Assembly (NCBI GenBank): GCA_945901085.1
Contig: CAMDJV010000002.1
Location: 157,797 to 221,796, forward strand
DNA: 64,000 nt
Direction of reading: 5' to 3'
Source: Rhodovarius crocodyli
Lineage (GTDB): Bacteria; Pseudomonadota; Alphaproteobacteria; Acetobacterales; Acetobacteraceae
Every line of letters begins with the position of its first letter. The first letter of the stretch is position 1. Position numbers and translations under genes: made by a program. Shown here one piece after another: positions 7,497 through 17,545 of this stretch. The notes beneath the pieces are model-generated. The model did not search any database, was not told where the DNA came from, and saw nothing but the letters and a program-made list of their open reading frames with translations.

Positions 7497-8678
7497 ATGG
7501 CGTTTCGCCCATCGAGCCTGCTTCTCACGCTCATTCTGGCGCTGCCCGCCCAGGCGCAATTCGGCCCCCAGGGTCCGCCCGCGGTGGGGGTGCAGCCGGC
7601 TGAACGCCGCCCGGTGACTGAAACATCGGAATTCGTGGGCCGGATCGAGGCGGTGAGCCGGGTGGATATTCGCGCCCGGGTGACCGGCTTTCTAGAGGCC
7701 CGGCTGTTCCAGGAGGGCGCCGAGGTGCCTGAGGGGGCGCCTTTGTTCCGCATCGAGCGCGCGCCCTTCGAGGCGCAGCTGGACCAAGCGCGCGCCACGG
7801 TGGCCTCGGCCCAGGCGACATTGGAAAATGCCCGTGTCGGCCTCTCCCGCGCCCGGGAGTTGCGCGCCACCGGCGCTGGCACCCAGGTGGCGCTTGATGC
7901 TGCCCTGGCAGGTGAACGCACCGGCGCCGCCGCCGTGCTGGGCGCCCAGGCGCAGGTGCGGGTGGCGGAGATCAACCTCGCCTATACGGATGTCACCGCC
8001 CCCATCGCGGGCAAAATCGGCCGCGCGGTCTATGCCGTGGGCAATGTGGTGACGCCAGGCGGCGAGCCGATGGCCACCATCGTCAGCCAGGACCCGATGC
8101 GCGTGGCCTTCACCGTCAGCCAGCGCCAGGCGCTGGAACTGCGGCAGCGCTTTGAGGCGCGCGGGGGCCCCTCGGCGGTGCTCGTGCGGGTGCGGCTGGT
8201 GGATGGCACAGCCTATAATCAGGTCGGCCGGATCGACTTCATCGACACCCAGGTGGACCGCAACACGGATACTTTGCTGGTGCGCGCCCTGATCCCCAAC
8301 CCGGTGCGCCAGGCGCCGGGCAGCCAGGGCGATTCGCGCGAGTTGATCGATGGCCAATTTGTGACCGCGACGGTTGAGGGTATCGAGCCCGTGCAGGCCA
8401 TTGTGGTGCCGCGCGCCGCGGTGGGCCAGGACCAGGGCGGTTTCTTCGTCTTTGTGGTGGGCGAGAATAATGTGGCGCAGCGCCGGCCTATCCGCCTGGG
8501 CCGCGGCACGGCGGAACTCGCCGTGGTGGAACAGGGGCTGCAGGCGGGCGAGGTGGTGATCACCGAGGGGGTGCAGCGGGTGCGGCCGAATTCACCGGTG
8601 AACCCGGCCCCCGCCGGCGCCCCCCCCGGTGGGGGCCGCCCGCCGGGGGCGCCCGCCGCCGCCCCGGCGGCACGGTAG
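7497..8678 (+). CDS. RND efflux periplasmic adaptor (MFP/HlyD family)
   Basis: This is a 393-residue membrane-fusion protein linking an inner-membrane RND pump to an outer-membrane channel. A signal peptide (SLLLTLILALPAQAQ) is followed by the first barrel-sandwich half (FVGRIEAVSRVDIRARVTGFLEARLFQEGAEVPEGAPLFRI), an alpha-hairpin coil (about residues 95-150) and the second lipoyl half (TAPIAGKIGRAVYAVGNVV). A beta-barrel and membrane-proximal domain follow, then a Pro/Gly/Ala-rich tail. The ATG at 7497 is preceded by AAGGA and directly precedes the signal peptide; an in-frame start at 7377 would put 40 unrelated residues before it. The pump gene follows after 9 bases. The outer-membrane component is not in the window. 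Confidence 0.93.
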   Translation: MAFRPSSLLLTLILALPAQAQFGPQGPPAVGVQPAERRPVTETSEFVGRIEAVSRVDIRARVTGFLEARLFQEGAEVPEGAPLFRIERAPFEAQLDQARATVASAQATLENARVGLSRARELRATGAGTQVALDAALAGERTGAAAVLGAQAQVRVAEINLAYTDVTAPIAGKIGRAVYAVGNVVTPGGEPMATIVSQDPMRVAFTVSQRQALELRQRFEARGGPSAVLVRVRLVDGTAYNQVGRIDFIDTQVDRNTDTLLVRALIPNPVRQAPGSQGDSRELIDGQFVTATVEGIEPVQAIVVPRAAVGQDQGGFFVFVVGENNVAQRRPIRLGRGTAELAVVEQGLQAGEVVITEGVQRVRPNSPVNPAPAGAPPGGGRPPGAPAAAPAAR

Positions 8679-8687
8679 GCCCACGCC

Positions 8688-11600
8688 ATGCTCTCCTCCG
8701 TCTTCGTCGATCGCCCCAGGCTCGCCATTGTCATCGCGATTGTGACCACCATTGCCGGCGCGCTGGCGCTTTCGGTGATCCCGGTCAGCCAGTTTCCCAA
8801 TATTGTGCCGCCGCAGGTGCAGGTCACCGCGCGCTATCCCGGCGCATCCGCTGCGGTGGTGGAGGCCACCGTCGCCCAGCCGCTGGAATCGGCGGTGAAT
8901 GGGGTGGATCGTGCGCTCTATATGCGCAGCAATTCGGCCAATGATGGCACCTATACGCTGAGCGTCTCCTTCGCCCTGGGCACGGACCCGGATATTGCGA
9001 CGGTGAATGTGAATAACCGCGTGCAGGCGGCGCTGGCCCGATTGCCGACGGAGGTACAGCGCAATGGCGTGACGGTGCGCAAGCAGTCATCGGCCGTGCT
9101 GCAGTTTCTGTTCGTCTATTCGCCCGATGCCTCGCGCACGCCGATTTTCCTGTCGAACTACACCACCATCAATATCATCGACCGGCTGGCCCGGGTGCCG
9201 GGGGTGGGGCAGGTCACCCTCTTTGGTGCCCTCGACTATTCGATGCGCATTTGGTTTGAGGTGGATCGGCTGATCAGCCTCAATGTTTCGCCTTCGGATA
9301 TCATCGCCGCCATTCAGGGGCAGAATGTGCAGGCGGCGGTGGGGCGGATTGGTGCGCGGCCCACCGGGCCTGACCAGCAATTCCAGTTCAACCTGCAAAC
9401 CCAGGGGCGGCTGACGACGCCGCAGCAATTCGGCGACATCATCATCCGCGCCAATCCCGATGGCTCGGCATTGCGGGTGCGCGATGTGGCGCGCATCGAG
9501 CTGGGTGCCGCCAATGAGGACACTGAGAGCCGGCTGAATGGCCAGCCCGCGGTCACCATGGGGATTTATCTCTCGCCTGGCGCCAATGCCGTGGCGGTGG
9601 CGGCCAGTGTGGGCAGGGCGATGGATGAGCTGAAGGGCCGCTTCCCGGAAGGCGTCGATTACCGGGTGTTTTATGACACCTCGACCTTCGTCTCCGACAC
9701 CATCAAGGAGGTGCTCAAGACGGTGGTGGAGGCCTTCGTGCTTGTCGTGCTCGTGGTCTATCTGTTCCTGGGCAGTTTCCGCGCCACCATCGTGCCTGCC
9801 ATCGCCGTGCCGGTCTCGCTGATCGGCACTTTCGCGGTGATGCTGGCCCTTGGCTTCTCGGCCAATACGATCTCGCTGCTGGCCATGGTGCTGGCGATTG
9901 GCATTGTCGTCGATGACGCCATCGTGGTGGTGGAGAATGTCGAAAGGGTGATGGAGGAGGAGCCGGAGCTTTCGCCGGCGGAGGCCACCAAAAAGGCGAT
10001 GGGTGAGATCACCGGGCCGATCATCGCCATCACCATGGTGCTGCTCTCGGTCTTTGTGCCGGTGGCCTTCATCCCCGGCGTGGCGGGGGTGCTGTTCCGC
10101 GAATTCGCGGTGACGATCATCGTCGCCATGATCATCTCGGCGATCAATGCGCTCACGCTCTCACCGGCCCTTTGCGCGATTCTGCTGACACATTCGGGGC
10201 CCCGGCGCGGGCCGATCAAATATGTGCTCAAGGCGATTGATGGCGCGCGGGACGGCTATGCCTGGATTGTGAGCAAGCTGGTACGGGTGGCAGTGCTGGC
10301 CATTCCCATTACCGCCGTGATCGGTTTTGGCATTTACGCCGCAGGGTCACGCACACCGCAGGGCTTTCTGCCGCAGGAGGATCAGGGCGCCTTTTTCGTG
10401 CAATTGCAATTGCCGCAGGGCGCCTCGGTGGGTCGCACCCGCGCGGTGGTGGAGCAAGTGGAGGCGATTCTCAAACAAAATCCGGCGATTGAGAATACCC
10501 TGGCCATTGTCGGCTTCTCGCTGATCGATGGTGGCGCGCAATCCAACGCCGCCTTCATGGTGGCGCGGATGAAGCCTTTTGCCGAGCGCACAACGGTGCA
10601 GGACAGTGTTTTCACCGCCATCGGGCGGGTGTTTGGCGCCGCACAGGGCATTCGCACCGCCAATGTCTTCGCCTTCAATATCCCGCCGATCATCGGCTTG
10701 GGCACTGGCGGGGGCTTTGAATACCAGTTGCAGGATCTGGAGGGGCGCGACCCCGTGGAATTGGGCGGCGCCATGCTGGGGGTGATGATTGCGGCCAATC
10801 AGGACCCCAGGCTGCGCGGGGTATTCTCCACCTTCTCGCCCACCACGCCCTCGCTCTTTCTCGATGTGGATCGCGACAAGGCGCAGGCGCTGGGGGTGCG
10901 CATCTCCGATATCTTCACCGCCTTGCAGGCCACTTTGGGCGGTTTTTATGTCAATGATCTCAACCTGTTTGGCCGGACCTGGCAGGTCAATATCCAGGCC
11001 GAGGCGCGCGATCGGGACGAATTATCGGATATCTGGCGCATTCGCGTGCGCAGCCAGACCGGGCAGATGGTGCCGCTGCGCTCCTTTGCCGATGTGCGGG
11101 TGGTGCTGGGGGCGCAGACCATCAGCCGTTACAACAACAGCCGCACCGTGCTGCTCAATGGCGCGCCATCACCCGGCACCTCCACAGGTGATGCGCTGCT
11201 GGCGATGGAGCAGCTCTCCGCCCGGGTGCTGCCGCCTGGCTATAGTTTTGAATGGACTGGCACGGCATTCCAGGAAAAGCAGGCGGCGGGGCGGACGAGC
11301 GTGCTGATCGCCCTGGCCATGCTCTTTGCCTATCTCTTCCTGGTGGGGCTGTATGAGAGCTGGACCATACCCATCCCGGTGCTGCTCTCGGTCGCCGCGG
11401 GCGGGTTGGGGTCGTTTGGGGCTTTGCTGATCGCTGGCAAGGCGCTGGACGTTTATGCCCAGATCGGCCTTGTCGTGCTGATCGCGCTGGCCGCGAAGAA
11501 CGGGATTTTGATCGTGGAATTCGCCAAGGAGCAGCGCGAGAAGGGCATGCCCCTGCGCGAGGCTGCCGTGCTGGGCGCGAGAATGCGATTCCGCGCGGTG

Positions 11601-11846
11601 ATGATGACCTCCATCGCCTTTATCCTGGGCCTGGCGCCGTTGGTTTGGGCCGAAGGTGCCGCTGCTTTATCGCGCCAGGCGGTGGGTACCCCGGTCTTTG
11701 GCGGCATGATCGCCGCGGCATTGGTTGGCATTTTCATGATTCCAATGCTTTATGTGACGTTCCAAGGCATGCGGGAGACCATCAAGGGATGGTTCAAGCG
11801 CAAGCCCCGGGCACCGCATCCGCCCGCGCCACAGCCGGCCGCGTAA
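8688..11846 (+). CDS. RND multidrug efflux pump, inner-membrane permease (AcrB/MexF type)
   Basis: This is a 1052-residue HAE1-type RND transporter, the normal family length. It has TM1 at the N-terminus ([20 protein letters not shown]), the pore-domain signature [12 protein letters not shown], the proton-relay pair DD in TM4 ([19 protein letters not shown]) and the conserved Lys of TM10 ([15 protein letters not shown]). The internal duplication typical of the family is complete, and there is no frameshift. It exports amphiphilic compounds using the proton gradient, in a complex with the adjacent adaptor. The substrate range cannot be read from sequence. Confidence 0.95.
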   Translation: MLSSVFVDRPRLAIVIAIVTTIAGALALSVIPVSQFPNIVPPQVQVTARYPGASAAVVEATVAQPLESAVNGVDRALYMRSNSANDGTYTLSVSFALGTDPDIATVNVNNRVQAALARLPTEVQRNGVTVRKQSSAVLQFLFVYSPDASRTPIFLSNYTTINIIDRLARVPGVGQVTLFGALDYSMRIWFEVDRLISLNVSPSDIIAAIQGQNVQAAVGRIGARPTGPDQQFQFNLQTQGRLTTPQQFGDIIIRANPDGSALRVRDVARIELGAANEDTESRLNGQPAVTMGIYLSPGANAVAVAASVGRAMDELKGRFPEGVDYRVFYDTSTFVSDTIKEVLKTVVEAFVLVVLVVYLFLGSFRATIVPAIAVPVSLIGTFAVMLALGFSANTISLLAMVLAIGIVVDDAIVVVENVERVMEEEPELSPAEATKKAMGEITGPIIAITMVLLSVFVPVAFIPGVAGVLFREFAVTIIVAMIISAINALTLSPALCAILLTHSGPRRGPIKYVLKAIDGARDGYAWIVSKLVRVAVLAIPITAVIGFGIYAAGSRTPQGFLPQEDQGAFFVQLQLPQGASVGRTRAVVEQVEAILKQNPAIENTLAIVGFSLIDGGAQSNAAFMVARMKPFAERTTVQDSVFTAIGRVFGAAQGIRTANVFAFNIPPIIGLGTGGGFEYQLQDLEGRDPVELGGAMLGVMIAANQDPRLRGVFSTFSPTTPSLFLDVDRDKAQALGVRISDIFTALQATLGGFYVNDLNLFGRTWQVNIQAEARDRDELSDIWRIRVRSQTGQMVPLRSFADVRVVLGAQTISRYNNSRTVLLNGAPSPGTSTGDALLAMEQLSARVLPPGYSFEWTGTAFQEKQAAGRTSVLIALAMLFAYLFLVGLYESWTIPIPVLLSVAAGGLGSFGALLIAGKALDVYAQIGLVVLIALAAKNGILIVEFAKEQREKGMPLREAAVLGARMRFRAVMMTSIAFILGLAPLVWAEGAAALSRQAVGTPVFGGMIAAALVGIFMIPMLYVTFQGMRETIKGWFKRKPRAPHPPAPQPAA

Positions 11847-11931
11847 CGCCGCGGCATGGAAGGGGCGGATAGCCCCTTCCCGAAATGCCACTTCGCCCCC
11901 ATCCTCTCCCCAAAGCAACGGAGCGTCACCC

Positions 11932-14244
11932 ATGGCAAAGTTCGGCCTCAGCCAATCCATCCGCCGCGTCGAGGATCCACGCCTGCTCAAAGGCGATGGG
12001 CGTTATACGGGCGATATCGCCCTGCCGGGCCAGACCCAGGCCTATGTGCTGCGCAGCCCGCATGCGCATGCCGCTATCACCGCCATCGACACATCGGCCG
12101 CCAAGGCTATGCCGGGCGTGCTGGCGGTGATCACGGGGGCTGATCTGGTCGCCATGGGCGTGGGCGAGGTGCCCTGTGTCATTCCGCTGAAGAATGCCGA
12201 TGGCAGCCCGCGCGGCGACACACCGCGCCTGCCCCTGGCCACTGATACCGTGCGCCATGTGGGTGACCCGGTGGCCTTCATCGTGGCCGAGAGCACCGAG
12301 CAGGCGCGCGATGCCGCCGAGGCCATCCTGGTCGATTACAGCACCCTGCCCAGCACGACCGACCTGGCCACCGCCACCGATGCCGGCGCGCCGCCGGTCT
12401 GGGCCAGCGTGCCCAGCAACACCGTCTTTGACTGGGAAGCCGGCGACAAGGCGGCAACCGACGCGCTCTTCGCCCAGGCTGCCCATGTCACCAAGCTGAC
12501 GGTGGTGAATAACCGCGTGGTCGTGGCCTCGATGGAGGGGCGCGCCTGCACCGCCGAATATGACGCGGCGGCCGAGAAATTCACCATTTACGCCGGCACC
12601 CAGGGCTCGTGGCTGGTGAAGAACCTGCTGGCCGGCAATGTGCTGAAGGTGGCGCCCGAGAAGGTGCGCGTGGTCACCCCCGATGTCGGCGGCGGCTTTG
12701 GCATGAAGCTCTACCTTTACGCCGAATACGCGCTCTGCGCGATTGCGGCGCGGCAGGTGGGCCGGCCGGTGCGCTGGGCGGCGGAACGGACGGAGGCCTT
12801 CCTCTCCGACACGCATGGCCGCGACAACATCACCCTTGGCGAATTGGCGCTGGATGCGGCGGGCAAGTTCCTGGCCCTGCGCACGAAGAATTACGCCAAT
12901 ATGGGCGCCTATCTCTCCACCTTCGCGCCCTTCATTCCGACAGGTGCGGGCACCAAGGTGCTGGCGAGCATTTATGGCTTCCAGGGCATCCACGCCCATG
13001 TGATTGGCGTGCTGACCAATACGGTACCGGTGGATGCCTATCGCGGTGCTGGCCGGCCGGAGAGCAATTATCTCGTCGAGCGGCTGATCGACACTGCCGC
13101 GGGCGAGATGGGGATCGACCGGATTGAATTGCGCCGGCGCAATATCGTGCCATCCTCCTCCATGCCCTTCACCACCGCCATCGGCCAGCGTTACGATAGC
13201 GGCGAGTTTGAAACCATCATGGATGCGGCGCTCGCCAAGATCGACTGGGCCGGCTTCCCGGCGCGGCAGGCGGCGGCGGCCAAGAAGGGCATGAAGCGCG
13301 GCATCGGCCTCGCCTATTATCTGGAGGCGACAGGCGGCGGGCCGAGCGAGAGGGCCGAGGTGCGCTTCACCCAGGATGGTTTTGCCGAGGTCTGGGTTGG
13401 TACCCAATCGACCGGCCAGGGCCATGAAACCGCCTATGCCATGCTGACCAGCCATGAGTTGGGCATTCCCATGGAAAAAATCCGCATCATGCAGGGCGAT
13501 ACCGACCAGGTGCCGACCGGCGGCGGAACCGGCGGCGCGCGCAGCCTGTATTCTGAGGGCACGGCCATTCTCGCCACCACGGCGACGGTGGTGGAAAAAG
13601 GCCGCCAGGCAGCCTCCGAGGTGCTGGAGACGGCGGTGGTTGATATCGAATTCGAGAAGGGCCGCTTCTCGGTGACCGGCACCGATCGAGGCATTGATAT
13701 CCTCGCCCTGGCGCTGCGGCAGAAGGAGCGGGCGGCGGCTGGCGAGGCCGCGACGCTGCTCGACGCCGCCGAGGTGGCCGATATTCCCGCCCACACCTTC
13801 CCCAATGGCTGCCATGTGGCCGAGGTTGAGGTGGATCCGGAGACCGGCATCATCTCCATCCCGCGCTATATCGTGATGGATGATGTGGGCCATGCGCTGA
13901 ACCCGCTGATCGTCCGTGGCCAGGTGCATGGTGGCGTCGCCCAGGGCGTGGGCCAGGCCTTCTTCGAGCGCACCTCCTATGATGAGGCCTCGGGTCAGTT
14001 GCTCAGCGCCTCCTTCATGGATTACGCCCTGCCCCGCGCCGATGACCTGCCGGATATCGAGGTGGATTTCATCGAGGTGCTTTGCGAAACCAACCCGCTG
14101 GGGGTGAAGGGTGCCGGTGAGGCCGGCGCCGTGGGCTCGCCGCCTGCGGTGATCAATGCGCTGATCCATGCGCTGGCGGTGAAGAGCATCGACATGCCGG
14201 CCACGCCCGAGGTGGTGTGGAAGGCCCTGGCGGGTGCTGCTTGA
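11932..14244 (+). CDS. Xanthine dehydrogenase/CoxL-family molybdopterin-binding subunit (form II-like)
   Basis: This is a 770-residue large subunit of a molybdenum hydroxylase. It starts with FGLSQSIRRVEDPRLLKGDGRY, as in CoxL-like proteins, and shows the molybdopterin motifs GGGFGMKL and QSTGQGHETAY. The active-site loop AYRGAGR is that of form II CO-dehydrogenase-like proteins rather than the CoxL AYRCSFR. The catalytic Glu lies in VKGAGEAGAVGSPP. FAD-binding (CoxM-like) and 2Fe-2S (CoxS-like) subunits are not adjacent, so partners must come from elsewhere. The substrate is unknown (an aldehyde, N-heterocycle or aromatic acyl compound is plausible). It is coupled by TGATG to a small HIG1-type membrane protein. 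Confidence 0.92.
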   Translation: MAKFGLSQSIRRVEDPRLLKGDGRYTGDIALPGQTQAYVLRSPHAHAAITAIDTSAAKAMPGVLAVITGADLVAMGVGEVPCVIPLKNADGSPRGDTPRLPLATDTVRHVGDPVAFIVAESTEQARDAAEAILVDYSTLPSTTDLATATDAGAPPVWASVPSNTVFDWEAGDKAATDALFAQAAHVTKLTVVNNRVVVASMEGRACTAEYDAAAEKFTIYAGTQGSWLVKNLLAGNVLKVAPEKVRVVTPDVGGGFGMKLYLYAEYALCAIAARQVGRPVRWAAERTEAFLSDTHGRDNITLGELALDAAGKFLALRTKNYANMGAYLSTFAPFIPTGAGTKVLASIYGFQGIHAHVIGVLTNTVPVDAYRGAGRPESNYLVERLIDTAAGEMGIDRIELRRRNIVPSSSMPFTTAIGQRYDSGEFETIMDAALAKIDWAGFPARQAAAAKKGMKRGIGLAYYLEATGGGPSERAEVRFTQDGFAEVWVGTQSTGQGHETAYAMLTSHELGIPMEKIRIMQGDTDQVPTGGGTGGARSLYSEGTAILATTATVVEKGRQAASEVLETAVVDIEFEKGRFSVTGTDRGIDILALALRQKERAAAGEAATLLDAAEVADIPAHTFPNGCHVAEVEVDPETGIISIPRYIVMDDVGHALNPLIVRGQVHGGVAQGVGQAFFERTSYDEASGQLLSASFMDYALPRADDLPDIEVDFIEVLCETNPLGVKGAGEAGAVGSPPAVINALIHALAVKSIDMPATPEVVWKALAGAA

Positions 14245-14438
14245 TGCAGACCGCGTTGACCATCCTGCTCATCACGGCCATGGCCGGCACGCTCGTCGTG
14301 CTGGCCCTGGGCATGGTGCAGATGGTGCGCGGGGATGCCAATGGTAAGCGCTCCAATGCGCTGATGCAGTATCGCGTGCTGTTCCAGGGGCTGGCGATTG
14401 CCTTGTTCCTGGGGCTCGCGCTGCTACTCAAAGGCTAG
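14244..14438 (+). CDS. Twin-transmembrane HIG1-domain small protein
   Basis: This is a 64-residue protein with two hydrophobic helices (about residues 4-26 and 45-61) joined by a polar loop (MVRGDANGKRSNALMQYRVLFQG). The RSNxLMxxRVxxQ pattern is that of bacterial HIG1/twin-TM proteins, some of which associate with cytochrome oxidases. The start overlaps the previous stop by one base. The 3' end overlaps the convergent glycosyltransferase gene by 15 bases. Confidence 0.8.
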   Translation: MQTALTILLITAMAGTLVVLALGMVQMVRGDANGKRSNALMQYRVLFQGLAIALFLGLALLLKG

Positions 14439-15476
14439 GCCCCGCGCGCGCATCCGGGCCAGCACCCAAGCCGCCCAGAGCAGCTGCACGGCCAGTGCGG
14501 GCAACAGCACCGCGGGCTTCCAGGCCGGGGCCAATTGGATGAACACCGCCGCCAGTATCGCGTGGAAGACGGTGAAGCCGGCGTGGATGGCGGCGACATG
14601 GGCGGGTTGAACACCGGCCCGGACCGCCATCTGGTAGAGATGGGTGCGATGCGGGGTGCTCACCCGCTCACCGGCCAGGGCCCGGCGCAGCAGGGTGAAA
14701 CCGGCATCAAACAGCAAACCCAGCAGCAAGAGCGGCACGATTAGGAAACTGATCTGCGAGGCGTCAAACCGCGCCGCCGCCACCGCCAGCACCGCCATCA
14801 CGAAGCCGGCAAACTGGCTGCCCACATCGCCCATGAAAATCCGCGCCGGCGGCAGGTTGAAGGGCAGAAACCCGGCAAAACCGGCAGCCAGAAACAGCGA
14901 TGCGGCATAAACGAACCAGGCGCCCTCGCTGGCCGAAATCAACGCCAGGGCTAGGGAGGCCACCAGCATCACCGAGGCCACCAGCGCATCGCTGCCATCC
15001 ATGAAATTCACCGCATTGGTGCAGCCCAAAATCCAGAACAGCGTCAGGCCCACGCCGAACCAGCCCAGCTGCACTTCCCCCAGGACAGGCACCGCCAAGC
15101 GCTCCAGCACCAGGCCTGAGGCCACGGCCACCACGGCAGCACCGGCTTGCGCCGCCAGTTTGACCACGAAGCGGAAATCCCGCGCATCATCGGCCAGCGC
15201 CACCCCGGCCATGGCAAGCGCAGCGAGAATGACGCCCAGGAACTGCAAGGGCACCAGCCGGGCAATATCGGCGATGACGAAAAGCGCCAGCATGCCGATC
15301 ATGAAGGCCACCACCACCCCCACCCCGCCGCCTTTGGGCGTGGGGTGCAAATGCGCCTTGCGGGCATCGGGATGGTCGAGAATAGGAAAGCGGATCATCA
15401 ACAGCACGCAGCCGGCAGAGACCAGTGCGAGGAAGAGCGCGAAGCCCAGATGGGTGAGAATGGCCGTGATCTGCAT
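14424..15476 (-). CDS. MraY/WecA-family polyprenyl-phosphate sugar-1-phosphate transferase
   Basis: This is a 350-residue integral membrane enzyme that transfers a sugar-1-phosphate to undecaprenyl phosphate, the first step of O-antigen or exopolysaccharide units. It has about ten hydrophobic helices. Motifs seen are DHPDARKAHLHPTPKGGGVG (substrate and Mg region), AVNFMDGSDAL (the N-x-x-DG motif), RIFMGDVGSQFAGF and a late HRTHLYQM loop. MraY itself lies in the dcw cluster, so this is more likely a WecA/RfbE-like surface polysaccharide enzyme. It lies 39 bases downstream of the NUDIX gene on the same strand. Confidence 0.9.
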   Translation of the reverse strand: MQITAILTHLGFALFLALVSAGCVLLMIRFPILDHPDARKAHLHPTPKGGGVGVVVAFMIGMLALFVIADIARLVPLQFLGVILAALAMAGVALADDARDFRFVVKLAAQAGAAVVAVASGLVLERLAVPVLGEVQLGWFGVGLTLFWILGCTNAVNFMDGSDALVASVMLVASLALALISASEGAWFVYAASLFLAAGFAGFLPFNLPPARIFMGDVGSQFAGFVMAVLAVAAARFDASQISFLIVPLLLLGLLFDAGFTLLRRALAGERVSTPHRTHLYQMAVRAGVQPAHVAAIHAGFTVFHAILAAVFIQLAPAWKPAVLLPALAVQLLWAAWVLARMRARGLAFE

Positions 15477-15515
15477 CTGTCGCCGCTATGGCCCGCGCGC
15501 GGGTCCCATGCAACC

Positions 15516-16358
15516 TCAGGGCCCGGCGTGCAGCCCGGCCCGCAGCCGCTGCCCCTCGGCGCTGGCGGGGTCGATCAGCCCCTCGCGCAGAAAGAGGTCG
15601 ATCAGCACGAGATTAACGTTGAACTTGACCGTATCTGTCTCGCGCACCGCCTCCAGCAGGCGGGTGGCGGGCCAGAGTTCGAAGGCTTCAACCTCATCAT
15701 CATTTGGCCGGGGGATAAAGTCTTCGGGCAGATCAATATCGTAGATATGAAGGACATCGCGCCGCAGCCCCTCGGGCAGGGTCAGGATATAGCTGATGCG
15801 GCCGGTGCGGCGGGCCTGGGCGGCGATGGCGGCAGGCATGCCGGCCTCCTCCTCGGCCTCCTTGATCAGGCATTGCTCAGGGGTGAGCCCAGCTGGGATG
15901 CCGCCGGCCACCACATTGTCGAGTTGGCCCGGCGCCACCGCCTTGTCACGGGCGCGAATGCCGACCCAGACATGCAGCCCATCGGACCGGCGCACCAGAC
16001 CATTGAGATGCACCCCCTGGCCGATCACGCCGAAAGCGGGGATGGCGCCACGGTCCAGCGTGGCGAGGCTGGGGCCCTCGGCGGTGGCGCGGATATCGAA
16101 GGGCTCGCCCCGGGCGCGCAGCCCCAAGGCGCGGCACAATGCCTCCAGCGCCGCGCTGCGGGCGGTGGGGCTGCGGTGGCGCGCGGCCAGGGCCACGCCC
16201 TGCGCATCGAAATGCACATCCCGCGGGTGGAAGGTCAGCGCCCGGGCCAGTTCCGGCGCAACCCAGCCAACCTGCTGCTCGCCCAGGCGAAAGGGCAGCA
16301 GATGCGCCGGCGATGGGGTGTTGTTGCAGGCCTCGATATGCCGGTGAAGATCGCTCAT
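15516..16358 (-). CDS. NUDIX hydrolase with N-terminal DUF4743 domain
   Basis: This is a 280-residue protein of the DUF4743-NUDIX architecture, which is also found fused to or near thiamine pyrophosphokinase in fungi. The N-terminal half is the DUF4743 region. The NUDIX box is GGIPAGLTPEQCLIKEAEEEAG (about residues 153-174). Its core KEAEEEAG supplies the metal-binding glutamates, while the canonical first Glu is replaced, as is usual in this subfamily. The preceding LDNVVAGG is also characteristic. Likely activity is hydrolysis of a nucleoside- or thiamine-diphosphate-type substrate. It follows a 46-residue putative ORF by 31 bases. Confidence 0.88.
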   Translation of the reverse strand: MSDLHRHIEACNNTPSPAHLLPFRLGEQQVGWVAPELARALTFHPRDVHFDAQGVALAARHRSPTARSAALEALCRALGLRARGEPFDIRATAEGPSLATLDRGAIPAFGVIGQGVHLNGLVRRSDGLHVWVGIRARDKAVAPGQLDNVVAGGIPAGLTPEQCLIKEAEEEAGMPAAIAAQARRTGRISYILTLPEGLRRDVLHIYDIDLPEDFIPRPNDDEVEAFELWPATRLLEAVRETDTVKFNVNLVLIDLFLREGLIDPASAEGQRLRAGLHAGP

Positions 16359-16389
16359 GCGCCCTTATCGGGCGGCTTGGTGGGGAAAC

Positions 16390-16530
16390 TCAATCCCGCC
16401 TGATGGGAAGGCTGGCCTCGCGCATCACGGGCGCCGCGCCGGCATCGGGTTCTGGCGCGGCCGCCGGCACGGGGGTGATGCTCAGCCAGGTGGCGAGCAG
16501 GGTGGGCCAAAGCCCGCTATTGCTGACCAT
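16390..16530 (-). CDS. Small putative protein, 46 aa, secreted-like
   Basis: An ATG at 16530 with GGGAGAG seven bases upstream opens a 46-codon frame (MVSNSGLWPTLLATWLSITP...) ending at TGA 16390-16392. The first 22 residues are hydrophobic and end in Ala-Ala-Ala, resembling a signal peptide or small anchor. The remainder is Pro/Ala/Arg-rich. It lies between the Bug receptor genes and the NUDIX gene on the same strand. No family is recognised. The strong ribosome binding site is the main support. Confidence 0.4.
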   Translation of the reverse strand: MVSNSGLWPTLLATWLSITPVPAAAPEPDAGAAPVMREASLPIRRD

Positions 16531-16609
16531 GAAATCTCTCCCGCCCTATTGCAGGCGGATTTGGCCAGCCGGGTGTGGCGGGAGGATGGCTGAAACATGT
16601 CCAAGTGTA

Positions 16610-17542
16610 TCAGCCGCCTCGCGCCCCGGTCTCGCGCAGAATCGGCAGCCAGCGCGCCTGCTCGGCGGCGATGAAATGGGCGAGATCGGTGTTCACCGCC
16701 TGCACCCCCACCTCGGCATAGCGGCGCAGCAGCGCGGGGTCTGCCAATGCGGTGGCGGCGGCGGCGCGCAGCCGGGCCAATTCGCCAGCCGGCGTGGCGG
16801 CGGGGGCATAGAGCGCCTGCCAGGACGAGGCGTCGTACCCGGCGAGGCCGATCTCGGCGAAGGCCGGCAATTCGGGCAGGAGCGCCGAGCGTGCGGCAGT
16901 GGTGACGGCCAGGGCGCGCAATTGCCCGGCTGCGGCCAAAGGCGCCAAGAGGGTCTGGCTGTCGAGCATGAAATCGACGCGGCCGGCGACCAGATCGGTC
17001 ACCGCCTGGGGCGTGCCGCGATAGGGCACGACTTCGAAATCCACCCCAGCCAGCTTTTTGAGCAATTCGCCCGCGAGGTGTGAGGCAGCGCCCACCCCCG
17101 TGGTGGCAAAGCGCGCCTGGCCTGGGCGGGCGCGCAGCCAGTCCAGAAATGCCCCGGCATCGCGCGCGGGATTGGCCGGATGCACCACGAGCACAAAAGG
17201 CTGCTGGCCGAGCAGCGCGATGGGGGCAAAATCCGCCACCGGGTCCACCCCGGCATCCGGGTAGAGCGCGGGAATGACGGCATGCGCCGCACCCGAAAGC
17301 AGCAGGGTGGAACCATCAGCCGGGGCCCGCGCCACGCTGCGCGCGCCGATCACGCTGCCGGCGCCGGGCTGGTTCTCCACCACCATGGTCTGACCCAGGA
17401 GGCGCCCCATCGGCTCGGCGACGATGCGCGCCACCACATCGATGATACCCCCGGCACCAAAGGGCACCACCACGCGAATGGGGCGAGCGGGTTGTGCCAA
17501 GGCTATGGTGGGAACCAGGGCAAGCAGATTGCGGCGGTGCAT
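16610..17542 (-). CDS. Bug/TctC-family tripartite tricarboxylate transporter receptor
   Basis: This is a 310-residue periplasmic receptor. A short signal peptide (MHRRNLLALVPTIALAQ) is followed by PIRVVVPFGAGGIIDVVAR, the ligand loop of Bug proteins. Later family motifs are GVGAASHLAGELL, VVPYRGTPQAVTDLVAGRVD and LPELPAFAEIGLAGYD. It lies 3 bases after another receptor of the same family, and the two probably arose by duplication and then diverged. No TctAB genes accompany them. Confidence 0.92.
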   Translation of the reverse strand: MHRRNLLALVPTIALAQPARPIRVVVPFGAGGIIDVVARIVAEPMGRLLGQTMVVENQPGAGSVIGARSVARAPADGSTLLLSGAAHAVIPALYPDAGVDPVADFAPIALLGQQPFVLVVHPANPARDAGAFLDWLRARPGQARFATTGVGAASHLAGELLKKLAGVDFEVVPYRGTPQAVTDLVAGRVDFMLDSQTLLAPLAAAGQLRALAVTTAARSALLPELPAFAEIGLAGYDASSWQALYAPAATPAGELARLRAAAATALADPALLRRYAEVGVQAVNTDLAHFIAAEQARWLPILRETGARGG

Positions 17543-17545
17543 TCT

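Noticed and set aside
11926..14169. Long minus-strand open frame of 747 codons
   Set aside because: It is antisense to the molybdopterin hydroxylase gene, His/Gly/Arg-rich without any family motif; long antisense frames are expected at this GC content.
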